DNA from: Prevotella sp.
GTDB taxonomy: Bacteria; Bacteroidota; Bacteroidia; Bacteroidales; Bacteroidaceae
Assembly: GCA_024692385.1 (NCBI GenBank)
Contig: JAILMS010000079.1
Span: 1 to 47,706 of the forward strand
Direction: 5' to 3'
Length of the DNA stretch: 47,706 bases
In this document: positions 7,698 through 16,089 of the stretch, piece after piece
How the letters are laid out: every line of letters begins with the position of its first letter
Numbering within the stretch: position 1 is the first letter of the stretch
Program-made: the position numbers and the translations under genes
Notes under the pieces: generated by a model
What the model was told of the DNA's origin: nothing
The model's input: the letters and a program-made list of their open reading frames with translations, nothing else
The model's database searches: none

Positions 7698-8843
7698 CTA
7701 TTCAGTTAACTGGTACTTCGCCTTGCGTTCACGCTTAGCTTTCTGAGGTATACCAGTAGGTCCGGCAACGCTATGGACGGTCTTGACACCACGGTAGCCA
7801 TTCCAACGGTCGTGGATACGACGCACATACTCAACAGTCTCTGAACCACGCATATAGCCATTACGGACTACGGGGTCGTTGTAGTACTCTGCTCGCTGCA
7901 GGCCCAAGACGAAGGGCTCTACGTCGCGCCAGCGGTGGGCATCACGGCCATGCTTACTGGCCAGTGCCATAGCATCGCGGATGTGGTAGCCGCCACCATT
8001 ATAGGCTGCCAAGACAAACTTGGTGCGCTCGTTATGGTCGCGGACGTCAGAGAACGACTGCTCTAACTCTGCGATATACTTCACCGCAGCAGCGATATTC
8101 TTCTCGGGATTATAGATGTCGGCACGGGCCAACCCCAGATGGTCGGCAGTGCCTGGCATAATCTGCATAAGACCACATGCACCAGCCCATGAGCGGGCCT
8201 GCGGGTCGAAGGTGGACTCCTGATAACACTGGGCGGCTAGCAATCGCCAGTCCCAACGAATCTGTGAGGCATAGCGCTGGAAATGAGCATCATAATGGGA
8301 GATGACACCTCCGGCACGGTTGAGCATAGGAGCAAAGACGCGGCGTTTGACACTGCGCGAGGAGAGCAGATAGTCTTCCTGCTTCTTGACATCTGCCATC
8401 AGCGTGGGGCGATACCACTGCTGCAACTCCTTCTCAAGGTCTTCCTTGTCGGCACCAATCTTCCAACCCAGCTGTTTCTTCGACAGGGGGAAGCAGATAA
8501 TGTCGGCCTCTCCATCGGCCAAGCGCTGCAGCATCTCAGCAGTATCACGGCATACCTCCATGCGCAGGCTGACACCCAGTTTGTCGGCAAAGCGCTGACA
8601 AAGCAGATAGTGGGCGCCCAGATGACGGCCACGGTAGTCGTAGTAGGTCTCAGGGCCCGTCAGCGTAAGGGCTATCAGTTCGCCATTGCGCTGAATATCA
8701 TCGAGATCGAACTCATCGTCAGTGGGTATGGTGTCAGTAATCTCACCCCACGGAGTGACCACGGGTTCCTGTCGCTTCTGACCGCAAGCTGTCACGAGCA
8801 GCAAAAGAGCGAAAAGATGAATATATATGCCTATTCTGCTCAA
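7698..8843 (-). CDS. MltF-like lytic murein transglycosylase, lipoprotein
   Basis: 381 residues. A lipoprotein signal (L-L-V-T-A-C, Cys20) anchors it to a membrane. Residues about 55-165 resemble a periplasmic solute-binding (SBP_bac_3-like) domain, as in MltF. Residues about 190-345 are an SLT lysozyme-like domain with Q-E-S-T-F-D-P (catalytic Glu209), G-L-M-Q-I-M-P and A-A-Y-N-G-G. The known reaction of the family is cleavage of peptidoglycan MurNAc-GlcNAc bonds with formation of 1,6-anhydroMurNAc. The C-terminus is strongly basic. It is monocistronic, between its own TACTTTTG element and a strong terminator. The SBP-like domain may sense muropeptides, as proposed for MltF; its ligand is unknown here. 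Confidence 0.88.
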   Translation of the reverse strand: MSRIGIYIHLFALLLLVTACGQKRQEPVVTPWGEITDTIPTDDEFDLDDIQRNGELIALTLTGPETYYDYRGRHLGAHYLLCQRFADKLGVSLRMEVCRDTAEMLQRLADGEADIICFPLSKKQLGWKIGADKEDLEKELQQWYRPTLMADVKKQEDYLLSSRSVKRRVFAPMLNRAGGVISHYDAHFQRYASQIRWDWRLLAAQCYQESTFDPQARSWAGACGLMQIMPGTADHLGLARADIYNPEKNIAAAVKYIAELEQSFSDVRDHNERTKFVLAAYNGGGYHIRDAMALASKHGRDAHRWRDVEPFVLGLQRAEYYNDPVVRNGYMRGSETVEYVRRIHDRWNGYRGVKTVHSVAGPTGIPQKAKRERKAKYQLTE

Positions 8844-8862
8844 TTTCTAACGATTTTGGGTG

Positions 8863-8870
8863 CAAAAGTA
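8863..8870 (-). promoter_or_regulatory. -7 element for the lytic transglycosylase gene
   Basis: Minus-strand TACTTTTG matches TAnnTTTG and lies 20 bp upstream of the ATG at 8843. No good -33 TTTG is seen at the expected spacing. Confidence 0.5.
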
Positions 8871-8878
8871 ATCATTTT

Positions 8879-8910
8879 CTTGCAAATATCATTGGAAATG
8901 CTTAAATTTG
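8879..8910 (+). promoter_or_regulatory. Promoter of the his operon
   Basis: CTTG (8879-8882, one mismatch to TTTG), a 20-bp spacer, then TAAATTTG (8903-8910). The hisG start is 63 bp downstream of the -7 element. It is back-to-back with the transglycosylase promoter. Confidence 0.6.
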
Positions 8911-8973
8911 CATCCTTAAAATGCAAAAATTAATCAGAGACAGCAAATTGTAATAAGTAAAACCAAACATATT

Positions 8974-9825
8974 ATGTTAAGAATTGCAGTACAATCCAAA
9001 GGTCGTCTGTTTGACGACACAATGAACCTGCTGGCAGAGGCAGACATCAAGATTAGCTCTGGTCGCAGAACACTGCTGGTGCAGTCGGGCAACTTCCCAC
9101 TGGAGGTGCTCTATCTGCGCGACGACGATATTCCACAGAGTGTGGCATCAGGCGTTGCAGACATCGGCGTAGTAGGCGAAAACGAATTTGTAGAGCGTAA
9201 CGAGGATGCTGACGTCATCTCACGTCTGGGCTTCTCAAAGTGCCGCCTGTCACTGGCTATCCCCAAAGACATTGACTATCGTGGTGTAAACTGGTTTAAC
9301 GGCAAGAAGATTGCCACCAGCTATCCCCATATCCTGAAGAAATACCTGGACGAGCAGGGCATCGATGCTGAGATTCATGTCATCACTGGTTCTGTGGAGA
9401 TCAGCCCGGGTATCGGACTGGCCGACGGTATCTTCGACATCGTCAGCAGCGGTTCTACTCTGGTCAGCAACAACCTGCGCGAGGTGGAGGTGGTGATGCA
9501 GAGCGAGGCTTTGCTCATCGGCAACAAAAACCTCAGCAAGGAGAAGCGCGCCACACTGGAGGAGATGCTGTTCCGCTTCAAGGCCGTGAAGGATGCTGAA
9601 GATAAGAAATATGTACGGATGAATGCTCCGAAGGCTCATCTGCAGGAGATTATCAACGTTTTGCCAGGACTGAAGAGTCCCACTATCATTCCTCTGGCTG
9701 ATGAGGACTGGTGCTCAGTACACACCGTGCTCGACCAGAAGCGCTTCTGGGAGATTATCGGCAAGCTGAAAGAAATGGGTGCTCAGGGTATCCTGGTGAC
9801 TCCGATTGAAAAGATGATACTGTAA
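8974..9825 (+). CDS. hisG: ATP phosphoribosyltransferase, long form
   Basis: 283 residues, the length of the long (HisG_L) form that carries its own C-terminal regulatory domain and does not need HisZ. The catalytic part starts M-L-R-I-A-V-Q-S-K-G-R-L and contains the PRPP-binding-like segment around D-G-I-F-D-I-V-S-S-G-S-T. The last ~75 residues (from about K-S-P-T-I-I-P-L to the end) form the ACT-like histidine-sensing domain. The family condenses ATP and PRPP to phosphoribosyl-ATP, the first committed step of histidine synthesis, in the cytoplasm. It heads the hisG-hisD-hisC operon and has its own promoter; feedback inhibition by histidine is expected from the family. Confidence 0.95.
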   Translation: MLRIAVQSKGRLFDDTMNLLAEADIKISSGRRTLLVQSGNFPLEVLYLRDDDIPQSVASGVADIGVVGENEFVERNEDADVISRLGFSKCRLSLAIPKDIDYRGVNWFNGKKIATSYPHILKKYLDEQGIDAEIHVITGSVEISPGIGLADGIFDIVSSGSTLVSNNLREVEVVMQSEALLIGNKNLSKEKRATLEEMLFRFKAVKDAEDKKYVRMNAPKAHLQEIINVLPGLKSPTIIPLADEDWCSVHTVLDQKRFWEIIGKLKEMGAQGILVTPIEKMIL

Positions 9826-9835
9826 CGCTTCGCTA

Positions 9836-9878
9836 GTGATTAGTGAAAAGTGAATAGTGAAAAATTGGCTACCGCACA
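9836..9878 (+). repeat. Heptamer module before hisD (4 units plus conserved block)
   Basis: Four tandem GTGAAAA/GTGAATA-type heptamers (9836-9863) are followed by ATTGGCTACCGCACA directly before the hisD ATG. The same arrangement, with 14 heptamers and ATTTGCTACCGCATAG, precedes hisC. Confidence 0.9.
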
Positions 9879-11168
9879 ATGAAGATATACAAGTATCCTG
9901 AAAAAACAGTGTGGGGCGAGATTACCTCTCGCCCACGTCTGGACTTAACCAAACTGAATGAGACGGTGGCTCAGGTATTGAGCGACGTGCGCCAACGTGG
10001 CGACGAGGCCGTCAAGGAGTATGAACTGAAGTTCGACAAGGTTGCGCTAGAGTCGCTGGCCGTGAGCGAACAGGAGATGCAGGAGGCTGAACAGCTGGTG
10101 AGCCAGGAACTGAAGGCCGCCATCGAGTTGGCCCACGAGAACATCTATAAGTTCCATGCTGCCCAGAAGTTTGAAGGCAAGAAGGTGGAGACACAGCCCG
10201 GCGTCAGCTGCTGGCAGAAGAGTGTCGCCATTGAGCGCGTGGGTCTCTATATCCCAGGCGGTACTGCCCCACTCTTCTCTACCGTATTGATGCTGGCCAC
10301 TCCCGCCAAGATTGCCGGCTGTGAGAAAATTGTGCTCTGCACACCGCCGAATCGGGAAGGTAAGGTGAATCCCGCCATCCTCGTGGCAGCACGCATAGCC
10401 GGTGTCAGCAAGATATTCAAGGCTGGCGGCGTACAGGCTATCGGTGCGATGGCTTACGGTACGGAGAGCGTGCCCAAGGTATTCAAGATATTTGGTCCGG
10501 GTAACCAGTATGTGATGGCTGCCAAGCAACAGGTAAGCCTCGACGAGGTGGCTATCGACATGCCTGCAGGTCCCAGCGAGGTCTGCGTACTGGCAGACAA
10601 TACTGCCAATGCCGAGTTCGTAGCTGCCGACCTCCTGTCGCAGGCTGAGCACGGCATCGACTCACAGGTGCTCTTCATTACCACATCAGAACAGAAACTG
10701 GCAGAGGTACAGGCAGAGGTAGAACGCCAACTGGCACTGCTGCCCCGTCAGGAGATGGCCAGCAAGGCACTGGACAACAGCCGCCTCGTACTCGTCGATT
10801 CCGTTGACGAGATGATAGCACTGTCTAACGCCTATGCCCCTGAGCATCTGATTATCCAGACAGCTGATTACGAGCAGCTGGCAGAGCGCGTGGTCAATGC
10901 TGGCTCCGTATTCCTCGGACAGTATGCCTGTGAGAGTGCGGGTGACTATGCCAGCGGTACGAACCATACGCTGCCTACCCACGGCTACGCCACAGCCTAT
11001 AATGGTGTCAACCTCGACAGCTACTGTCGTAAGATTACCTTCCAGCACCTCACCGAAGAGGGAATCCGCCGCATCGGTCGTGCTGTGGAACTGATGGCAG
11101 AAGCAGAACAGCTGGATGCACATAAGAATGCGATGACAGTACGCATTGCAAAAGTGAAAAGTGAATAG
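9879..11168 (+). CDS. hisD: Histidinol dehydrogenase
   Basis: 429 residues, the family length. Recognisable blocks are G-L-Y-I-P-G-G-T-A-P-L-F-S-T, G-P-G-N-Q-Y-V, D-M-P-A-G-P-S-E-V and S-Q-A-E-H-G (zinc-binding Gln/His), with the late G-T-N-H-T-L-P-T segment. The family carries out two successive NAD-dependent oxidations of L-histidinol to L-histidine, using Zn2+, in the cytoplasm. Its last residues (K-V-K-S-E) and its TAG stop are encoded by the first two heptamers of the downstream repeat array, so repeat growth or loss could alter the C-terminal end. It is the second gene of the his operon. Confidence 0.96.
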   Translation: MKIYKYPEKTVWGEITSRPRLDLTKLNETVAQVLSDVRQRGDEAVKEYELKFDKVALESLAVSEQEMQEAEQLVSQELKAAIELAHENIYKFHAAQKFEGKKVETQPGVSCWQKSVAIERVGLYIPGGTAPLFSTVLMLATPAKIAGCEKIVLCTPPNREGKVNPAILVAARIAGVSKIFKAGGVQAIGAMAYGTESVPKVFKIFGPGNQYVMAAKQQVSLDEVAIDMPAGPSEVCVLADNTANAEFVAADLLSQAEHGIDSQVLFITTSEQKLAEVQAEVERQLALLPRQEMASKALDNSRLVLVDSVDEMIALSNAYAPEHLIIQTADYEQLAERVVNAGSVFLGQYACESAGDYASGTNHTLPTHGYATAYNGVNLDSYCRKITFQHLTEEGIRRIGRAVELMAEAEQLDAHKNAMTVRIAKVKSE

Positions 11169-11267
11169 TGAAAAGTGAATAGTGAAAAGTGAAAAGTGAA
11201 TAGTGAAAAGTGAAAAGTGAATAGTGAAAAGTGAATAGTGAAAAGTGAAGAATTTGCTACCGCATAG
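11154..11267 (+). repeat. Heptamer module between hisD and hisC (14 units plus conserved block)
   Basis: Fourteen consecutive heptamers at 11154-11251, a mix of GTGAAAA and GTGAATA ending in one GTGAAGA, followed by ATTTGCTACCGCATAG just before the hisC ATG at 11268. The block ATTkGCTACCGCA also precedes hisD. The first two units overlap the hisD 3' end. Confidence 0.92.
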
Positions 11268-12308
11268 ATGATTATGAAGCCTTTAGAAAAACTTGTCAGA
11301 AAGAATATTTGGAGCTTGGCTCCATACAGCAGTGCACGTGACGAATACTCTGGCAAGGAAGCACACGTCTTCCTCGATGCCAACGAGAATCCGTATAATG
11401 CCCCATACAACCGCTACCCCGATCCACTGCAACGTGAGGTCAAGCAGCTGTTGGAGCGCGTGAAGGGTGTGCCTGCCGAGAATATCTTCCTGGGCAATGG
11501 CAGTGACGAGGCTATCGATCTGCCATACCGCATCTTCTGCGAACCCGGTCGTGACAACGTGGTGAGTATCGCACCCACCTATGGCATGTACCAGGTATGT
11601 GCCGACATCAACGACATTGAGTGTCGACAAGTGTTGCTTGACGACCATTTCCAGCTGCATGCTGACGCTGTTCTCAAGGCTTGCGACGAACACACGAAGA
11701 TTATCTGGCTGTGCTCGCCCAACAATCCTACCGGTAACTCGCTCGACCGTGACGAGATATTGAAGGTGATTGAGGGCTTCGAAGGTATCGTCATCGTGGA
11801 CGAGGCCTACATAGACTTTGCCCACCAGCAGTCGCTGCGTCAGGAGTTGCCCTCACATCCCAACCTCATCATTCTGCAGACTATGTCGAAAGCATGGGGC
11901 TCGGCAGCTATCCGCCTGGGTATGGCTTTCGCCTCGAAGGAGATTATCTCTATATATAATAAGGTGAAATATCCTTATAATGTCAATCAGCTCACACAGC
12001 AGCAGGCTATGGAGATGCTGAAAGACCCCTTTGAGGTGGATAAATACGTAAAGATGCTCCTGCAGGAGCGCAGCAGACTGATACAGGCATTCCACGAACT
12101 GCCCATCTGTGAGCAGATTTATCCTACGGATGCCAACTTCTTCCTGGCACGCGTGACAGATGCACAAAGCATCTACAACTATCTGGTGGACAAGGGCATC
12201 ATCGTGCGCAACCGCTCACGCATCCAACTCTGTCAGAACTGCCTGCGCATCACCATTGGTACACGTACAGAGAATAATGAACTGCTCAGTGCCTTGCGGC
12301 AATATTAA
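11268..12308 (+). CDS. hisC: Histidinol-phosphate aminotransferase
   Basis: 346 residues of a fold-type I PLP aminotransferase. Visible blocks are [30 protein letters not shown] and S-K-A-W-G, with the PLP-binding Lys at about 208, then the phosphate-binding S-A-A-I-R-L-G. It transfers the amino group from glutamate to imidazole-acetol phosphate. A second ATG six bases in (11274) is an alternative start. Its last 32 bases overlap the 5' end of the T9SS plug gene in another frame, suggesting translational coupling. In many Bacteroidales hisB follows hisC; here it does not. Confidence 0.96.
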   Translation: MIMKPLEKLVRKNIWSLAPYSSARDEYSGKEAHVFLDANENPYNAPYNRYPDPLQREVKQLLERVKGVPAENIFLGNGSDEAIDLPYRIFCEPGRDNVVSIAPTYGMYQVCADINDIECRQVLLDDHFQLHADAVLKACDEHTKIIWLCSPNNPTGNSLDRDEILKVIEGFEGIVIVDEAYIDFAHQQSLRQELPSHPNLIILQTMSKAWGSAAIRLGMAFASKEIISIYNKVKYPYNVNQLTQQQAMEMLKDPFEVDKYVKMLLQERSRLIQAFHELPICEQIYPTDANFFLARVTDAQSIYNYLVDKGIIVRNRSRIQLCQNCLRITIGTRTENNELLSALRQY

Positions 12309-13524
12309 CTACAGGCTGTCACTCATCACGCTGTTGCTGATGGTGACGCTGGCGACATGGGGCGACAACAGTATCTTCTCGCCTCGTGTCAAGACGCTGA
12401 CCAGCATGGTGGGAACAGACTGGCAGAACCGTCCTGTGATGACGCTGGGCAGCGATGACGTGCTGAACATCGGCTTCGACGAGTTCTCACACAACTACCA
12501 CCGCCTGACTTGTCACCTCGACCATTGCGAGGCTGACTGGAGCGTATCAGAAGATATCTTTGAGAGCGACTGGCTGCAAGGCTTCAACGACTGGCAGATA
12601 GAGGACTATCAGAACTCTATCAATACCACTGTACTCTACACGCACTATCAGCTCACCATTCCTAACGACCGCTGTCAGCTGAAGATGAGCGGCAACTACC
12701 GTCTGACCATCTATGACGAGGATAATGCCGACGAGAAACTGCTGGAGGTGGAATTCTTCGTCGTTGAGCCACTGATGACAATAGGTATGGAGGTGACCAC
12801 TAATACGGATATTGACCATAACGACAGTCATCAACAGCTATCGTTCAGCCTGAAATACAACAACTTGCGCGTCACTGACCTTGAGCAGCAACTGCAAACG
12901 GTGGTGATGCAGAACTGGATAGAGCGTGACGCCCGCCATAACATCCGCCCCAACCACATCACGACACAGGGACTGCTATGGCAACATCATCGCCAACTCA
13001 TCTTCAACGGTGGCAACGAATACCATAAGTTTGAAGTGCTCGATGTCAGCCACCCCACCATGGGAATAGAACGTATCACATGGGACGGCACCTACTATCA
13101 GGCCTACCCTTTCCCAGCATTCACCTTCAAGAACTATCTCACCGACGTCGATGCTAACGGTGCCTTCTACATCCGCAACAGCAATCGCTCAGAATCTGAA
13201 TACACCTGCGACTATGTATGGGTAAACTACGAGTTACAGGCGCCCTATCAGGGAGAGCTGTATATCGACGGGCAATGGGCAACGGACGTGGACAAGGAGC
13301 ACTACCTGATGCGCTACGACGGAGAGCGCAAGGTGTACTACACGGCATTGCTGCAGAAACAGGGCTACTACAACTACCGATACATTACCGCTGACAGGCG
13401 GATACCGCCATCAGAGGGTAATTTCTTCCAGACAGAAAACCGCTATCAGGTATTAGTATATTATAAAGAGGTGGGAGGTCGCACATGGCGACTGGTAGGC
13501 TACAAGTCTTTGGACTTTCGATAA
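12277..13524 (+). CDS. Type IX secretion plug-like protein (former DUF5103)
   Basis: 415 residues from the ATG at 12277, which is inside the hisC 3' end; the frame is open further upstream but that part only shadows hisC. The N-terminus has a signal-like hydrophobic stretch (about residues 13-28). The mature part opens with an [11 protein letters not shown] type segment, followed by [12 protein letters not shown]-x-x-S-I-N-T-T and [11 protein letters not shown], hallmarks of the family now named T9SS plug protein, N-terminal. In Flavobacterium a plug protein closes the periplasmic side of the SprA translocon; a similar role here is inferred. It converges with the propeller/AraC gene and overlaps its stop region by 25 bp. 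Confidence 0.82.
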   Translation: MNCSVPCGNINYRLSLITLLLMVTLATWGDNSIFSPRVKTLTSMVGTDWQNRPVMTLGSDDVLNIGFDEFSHNYHRLTCHLDHCEADWSVSEDIFESDWLQGFNDWQIEDYQNSINTTVLYTHYQLTIPNDRCQLKMSGNYRLTIYDEDNADEKLLEVEFFVVEPLMTIGMEVTTNTDIDHNDSHQQLSFSLKYNNLRVTDLEQQLQTVVMQNWIERDARHNIRPNHITTQGLLWQHHRQLIFNGGNEYHKFEVLDVSHPTMGIERITWDGTYYQAYPFPAFTFKNYLTDVDANGAFYIRNSNRSESEYTCDYVWVNYELQAPYQGELYIDGQWATDVDKEHYLMRYDGERKVYYTALLQKQGYYNYRYITADRRIPPSEGNFFQTENRYQVLVYYKEVGGRTWRLVGYKSLDFR

Positions 13525-15962
13525 TCTTTTGGCGTGACACGATAGCGACGATAGAACGACGTGATGAAGTAGTTGGGCGATACAAAATTCAGCGTCTCTG
13601 CCACATCTTCTATTGGGATATCCGTGGTCCGCAACAGTTCTGCAGCTTCCTGCAAACGCAACTTACTAATCAGCATGCGTGGATTCTTATCAATGTGATT
13701 AGCCAGCAAGACATACAACTCACCCTTACCCATTCCTGCCTGATCAGCAAAGGCATGGAAGCGTAACTGCTCACCACGATGTTTGGTGACATAAGGAATC
13801 AGCTTCAACATCACTTCATCAAAAGTCTGACTCTCCAGATCATCATCCTCTAAGAGATTATTTCGTTCAGTAGCTGTGGTAGGTGCCAACTGCTCGTTAT
13901 GCAACTCAACACAACGGTCTGCAAAGCCACGAACACGGCGTATCATGTCTTCCTCATCGTTCAGACAGCGCATGCGCAACTTCGTATTGCGGTTGAAGGA
14001 GAAGAAGTTGAGCGCACCCAAAACCACCAATATGAGAACAATCAAGATATAGAGTCCGGTGGTGCGCCACCAAGGCTCCTCAACATGCAGATTCCATGTA
14101 TAAGGATCTACAGGCCACTTGTCCGGCCACATAGATGTCTGCATCTCAATGACATAATGGCCGGGCTTCATAGCCACCAGCGGGAGGTGGAGCATACCAT
14201 TCTTGTCAACCAATCCTCCCGACTTTCCGTAAGACATGATACGCCAGTCATTGTAACCAGAAACACCCTTCACACGGACACGGTAATAGGTTTGTACAGG
14301 GCGCAGATAGTTAAGACCCGAGAAGGTCAGCGTCAGCGAGTTCTGATTGTAGTTGACATGTAACTCATGGGTACGCGACACACTACGGTCCAAGATAACC
14401 TTTCCATCCAGTTTGGCACCGGGCTCAACAAACACGCCATTGACCATCAGGCGGCAGAGCTTGGGATAGAGCACCATCTCACCAAAATGCTCACCCTGGA
14501 AATGGGCGGGATTAAACACCACAATACGGTCAAGAGACTCCATGACGATGGTGCCATCATCCATCTTAGCTGCTCGCCTATTAAGGAAGGCATCGCTAGG
14601 AATGTTGTCTTGATTGATATATACCTCCAAATGCGAGACCTCACCATTACGAACATACAGACGAGCTACGCCATAACTGGTAGATACCCAGATATGATGC
14701 TCGTCATCCTCGATGACAGCATGTACAACCTCGTTAATCAGTCCGTCCTTACGATTGAATATCTGTGCGGGCTTTCCCGGGCGCTCCAGCTTCAGACCTG
14801 TATAGGTACCTGTCCACAACCAGCCACGGCTATCGCTCAAATAACAATTCATTTTATAAGGAAGAGTTGTCTTGCGGGCAGTCTGCTTATCGAGCAACTT
14901 GAGATAAGGTTCTGCCTCTGGAGATTGTGTCGGAATCGTAGAGAAAGGACTGGGGTAAGCCTTAGCATAGAGCAAACCACGATTCTTGGTACCCATCCAC
15001 AAGCCGCCCTGACGGTCAAACATCAACGAGTTGATATTGGGTGTCATGCTACGCCCCTTAGAGAGTTTTATCGTCTCATAATGCTTTACCTCACCAGTCT
15101 GGTAGTAATAAACCATATAGCCACGCTCTGTAGCGATATATAGCTTGTCTTCCTTCGGATAGAGATCTCTCATCTGGAAGGGAGTTTCCAGAATCTTAGC
15201 CCACTTACGCTCACTAACATCATAGCGCATCAGTACGGCTGTCTCCTCACCGTTACGAATCTGGTAATAGCGGTCGCCCACCAGACAGAGAATAGACGAC
15301 TGGGCATAGTGATCTTTCTCTTCTGCAGTCTTAAAGGCGTCATCCTTATAAAGATAGCGAGGGTGCTTGTAGTCATAGACACCTACCGAACCGTCAGCAT
15401 AGAACATCATCAGCAGACTGTCGGCATAGAGATCGACATCCTGTAGTGTAGCCTCAGTGCGAATCGTAAACGTCTTGCCTTTCTTGGGGTCGGAAAGCTG
15501 CTTACCGGAGCGGAACCACATATTGCATTCGCCATCGCCATAGAGGTCGTCAATAGGTTTGTTGACACCCATATCACGCAACACTTGTCGCACGTCGGGC
15601 ATGAAGTGTTCTGTCAGCAAGTCGACACATACCAGCACACCCATATTCTTTCCCCAGAGGTGGTGATACTTATCAAAAAATAATTGATAGCCACCCTGAT
15701 AGCCTGGCAGTTTGATGACATCACGAGTCGACGGGTCGATATGTACGAAACTATCACCATCGTAGAAGTTGACATGACCAATGGTAAATATCAGAATTCT
15801 ACCAGTTCTGGTGCATCGTACAATCTGTACACTGTTGTCTGCCAGACCATTAGAAGCATCGTAAGAAATGAAGACCAAATTCTCATCATTAGCCATCGTG
15901 TTGACACTTATCAACAGCATCAACAACAGCCAGCATTTTAATCTGATGAAAATCTTAAACAT
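13500..15962 (-). CDS. Membrane propeller sensor fused to AraC-type DNA-binding domain, no kinase
   Basis: 820 residues. After an N-terminal signal/anchor (about 10-25) comes a long periplasmic part with beta-propeller repeats (I-R-T, W-x-G-T-x-x-G-L type blades, for example L-W-M-G-T-K-N-R-G-L and L-W-T-G-T-Y-T-G-L), then a Y_Y_Y-like Ig domain (about 545-630) and a transmembrane helix (about 636-656). The cytoplasmic tail of ~164 residues ends in an AraC/HTH_18 domain (about 720-820). There is no HisKA, HATPase or receiver domain, unlike classical hybrid two-component systems whose outer half it shares. It is probably a one-component membrane-bound regulator responding to an extracellular ligand, perhaps a glycan; target and ligand are unknown. 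An inverted repeat over its own promoter may be its operator. Confidence 0.87.
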   Translation of the reverse strand: MFKIFIRLKCWLLLMLLISVNTMANDENLVFISYDASNGLADNSVQIVRCTRTGRILIFTIGHVNFYDGDSFVHIDPSTRDVIKLPGYQGGYQLFFDKYHHLWGKNMGVLVCVDLLTEHFMPDVRQVLRDMGVNKPIDDLYGDGECNMWFRSGKQLSDPKKGKTFTIRTEATLQDVDLYADSLLMMFYADGSVGVYDYKHPRYLYKDDAFKTAEEKDHYAQSSILCLVGDRYYQIRNGEETAVLMRYDVSERKWAKILETPFQMRDLYPKEDKLYIATERGYMVYYYQTGEVKHYETIKLSKGRSMTPNINSLMFDRQGGLWMGTKNRGLLYAKAYPSPFSTIPTQSPEAEPYLKLLDKQTARKTTLPYKMNCYLSDSRGWLWTGTYTGLKLERPGKPAQIFNRKDGLINEVVHAVIEDDEHHIWVSTSYGVARLYVRNGEVSHLEVYINQDNIPSDAFLNRRAAKMDDGTIVMESLDRIVVFNPAHFQGEHFGEMVLYPKLCRLMVNGVFVEPGAKLDGKVILDRSVSRTHELHVNYNQNSLTLTFSGLNYLRPVQTYYRVRVKGVSGYNDWRIMSYGKSGGLVDKNGMLHLPLVAMKPGHYVIEMQTSMWPDKWPVDPYTWNLHVEEPWWRTTGLYILIVLILVVLGALNFFSFNRNTKLRMRCLNDEEDMIRRVRGFADRCVELHNEQLAPTTATERNNLLEDDDLESQTFDEVMLKLIPYVTKHRGEQLRFHAFADQAGMGKGELYVLLANHIDKNPRMLISKLRLQEAAELLRTTDIPIEDVAETLNFVSPNYFITSFYRRYRVTPKDYRKSKDL

Positions 15963-15994
15963 AGGTCCTCGTATTTTTTAAGCTTTAGTTGGGG

Positions 15995-16026
15995 CAAAGA
16001 TAGGTAAAAAAATGCTACCCTCCAAA
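15995..16026 (-). promoter_or_regulatory. Promoter of the propeller/AraC regulator gene
   Basis: Minus-strand TTTG (16023-16026), exact 20-bp spacer, TATCTTTG (15995-16002); the ATG is 33 bp downstream. The -33 element lies inside an inverted repeat. Confidence 0.75.
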
Positions 16027-16049
16027 TATTTATCGTAAAATTTTTGGAG
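16020..16049. promoter_or_regulatory. Inverted repeat over the -33 box, possible operator
   Basis: CTCCAAA (16020-16026) and TTTGGAG (16043-16049) form a 7-bp inverted repeat with 16 bp between arms, the left arm covering the -33 TTTG. Its size and place suit a dimeric regulator; autoregulation by the AraC-domain protein is inference. Confidence 0.4.
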
Positions 16050-16089
16050 AATAGCGAATAAATCGTATAAAACAAGTATTTTGGCGGCC

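Noticed and set aside
9836..11267. Heptamer arrays as a CRISPR array
   Set aside because: Units are 7 bp, contiguous and without spacers; no cas genes are present.
11021..11410. 129-codon minus-strand frame with F-H-F-S-L-F-T repeats
   Set aside because: Translation of the heptamer array on the wrong strand, overlapping hisD and hisC.
12160..12276. Upstream extension of the T9SS plug gene
   Set aside because: This part only shadows hisC in another frame and lacks a signal-peptide character; the ATG at 12277 precedes the signal-like segment.
13500..15962. Classical hybrid two-component regulator
   Set aside because: Kinase and receiver motifs are absent between the membrane helix and the HTH domain.
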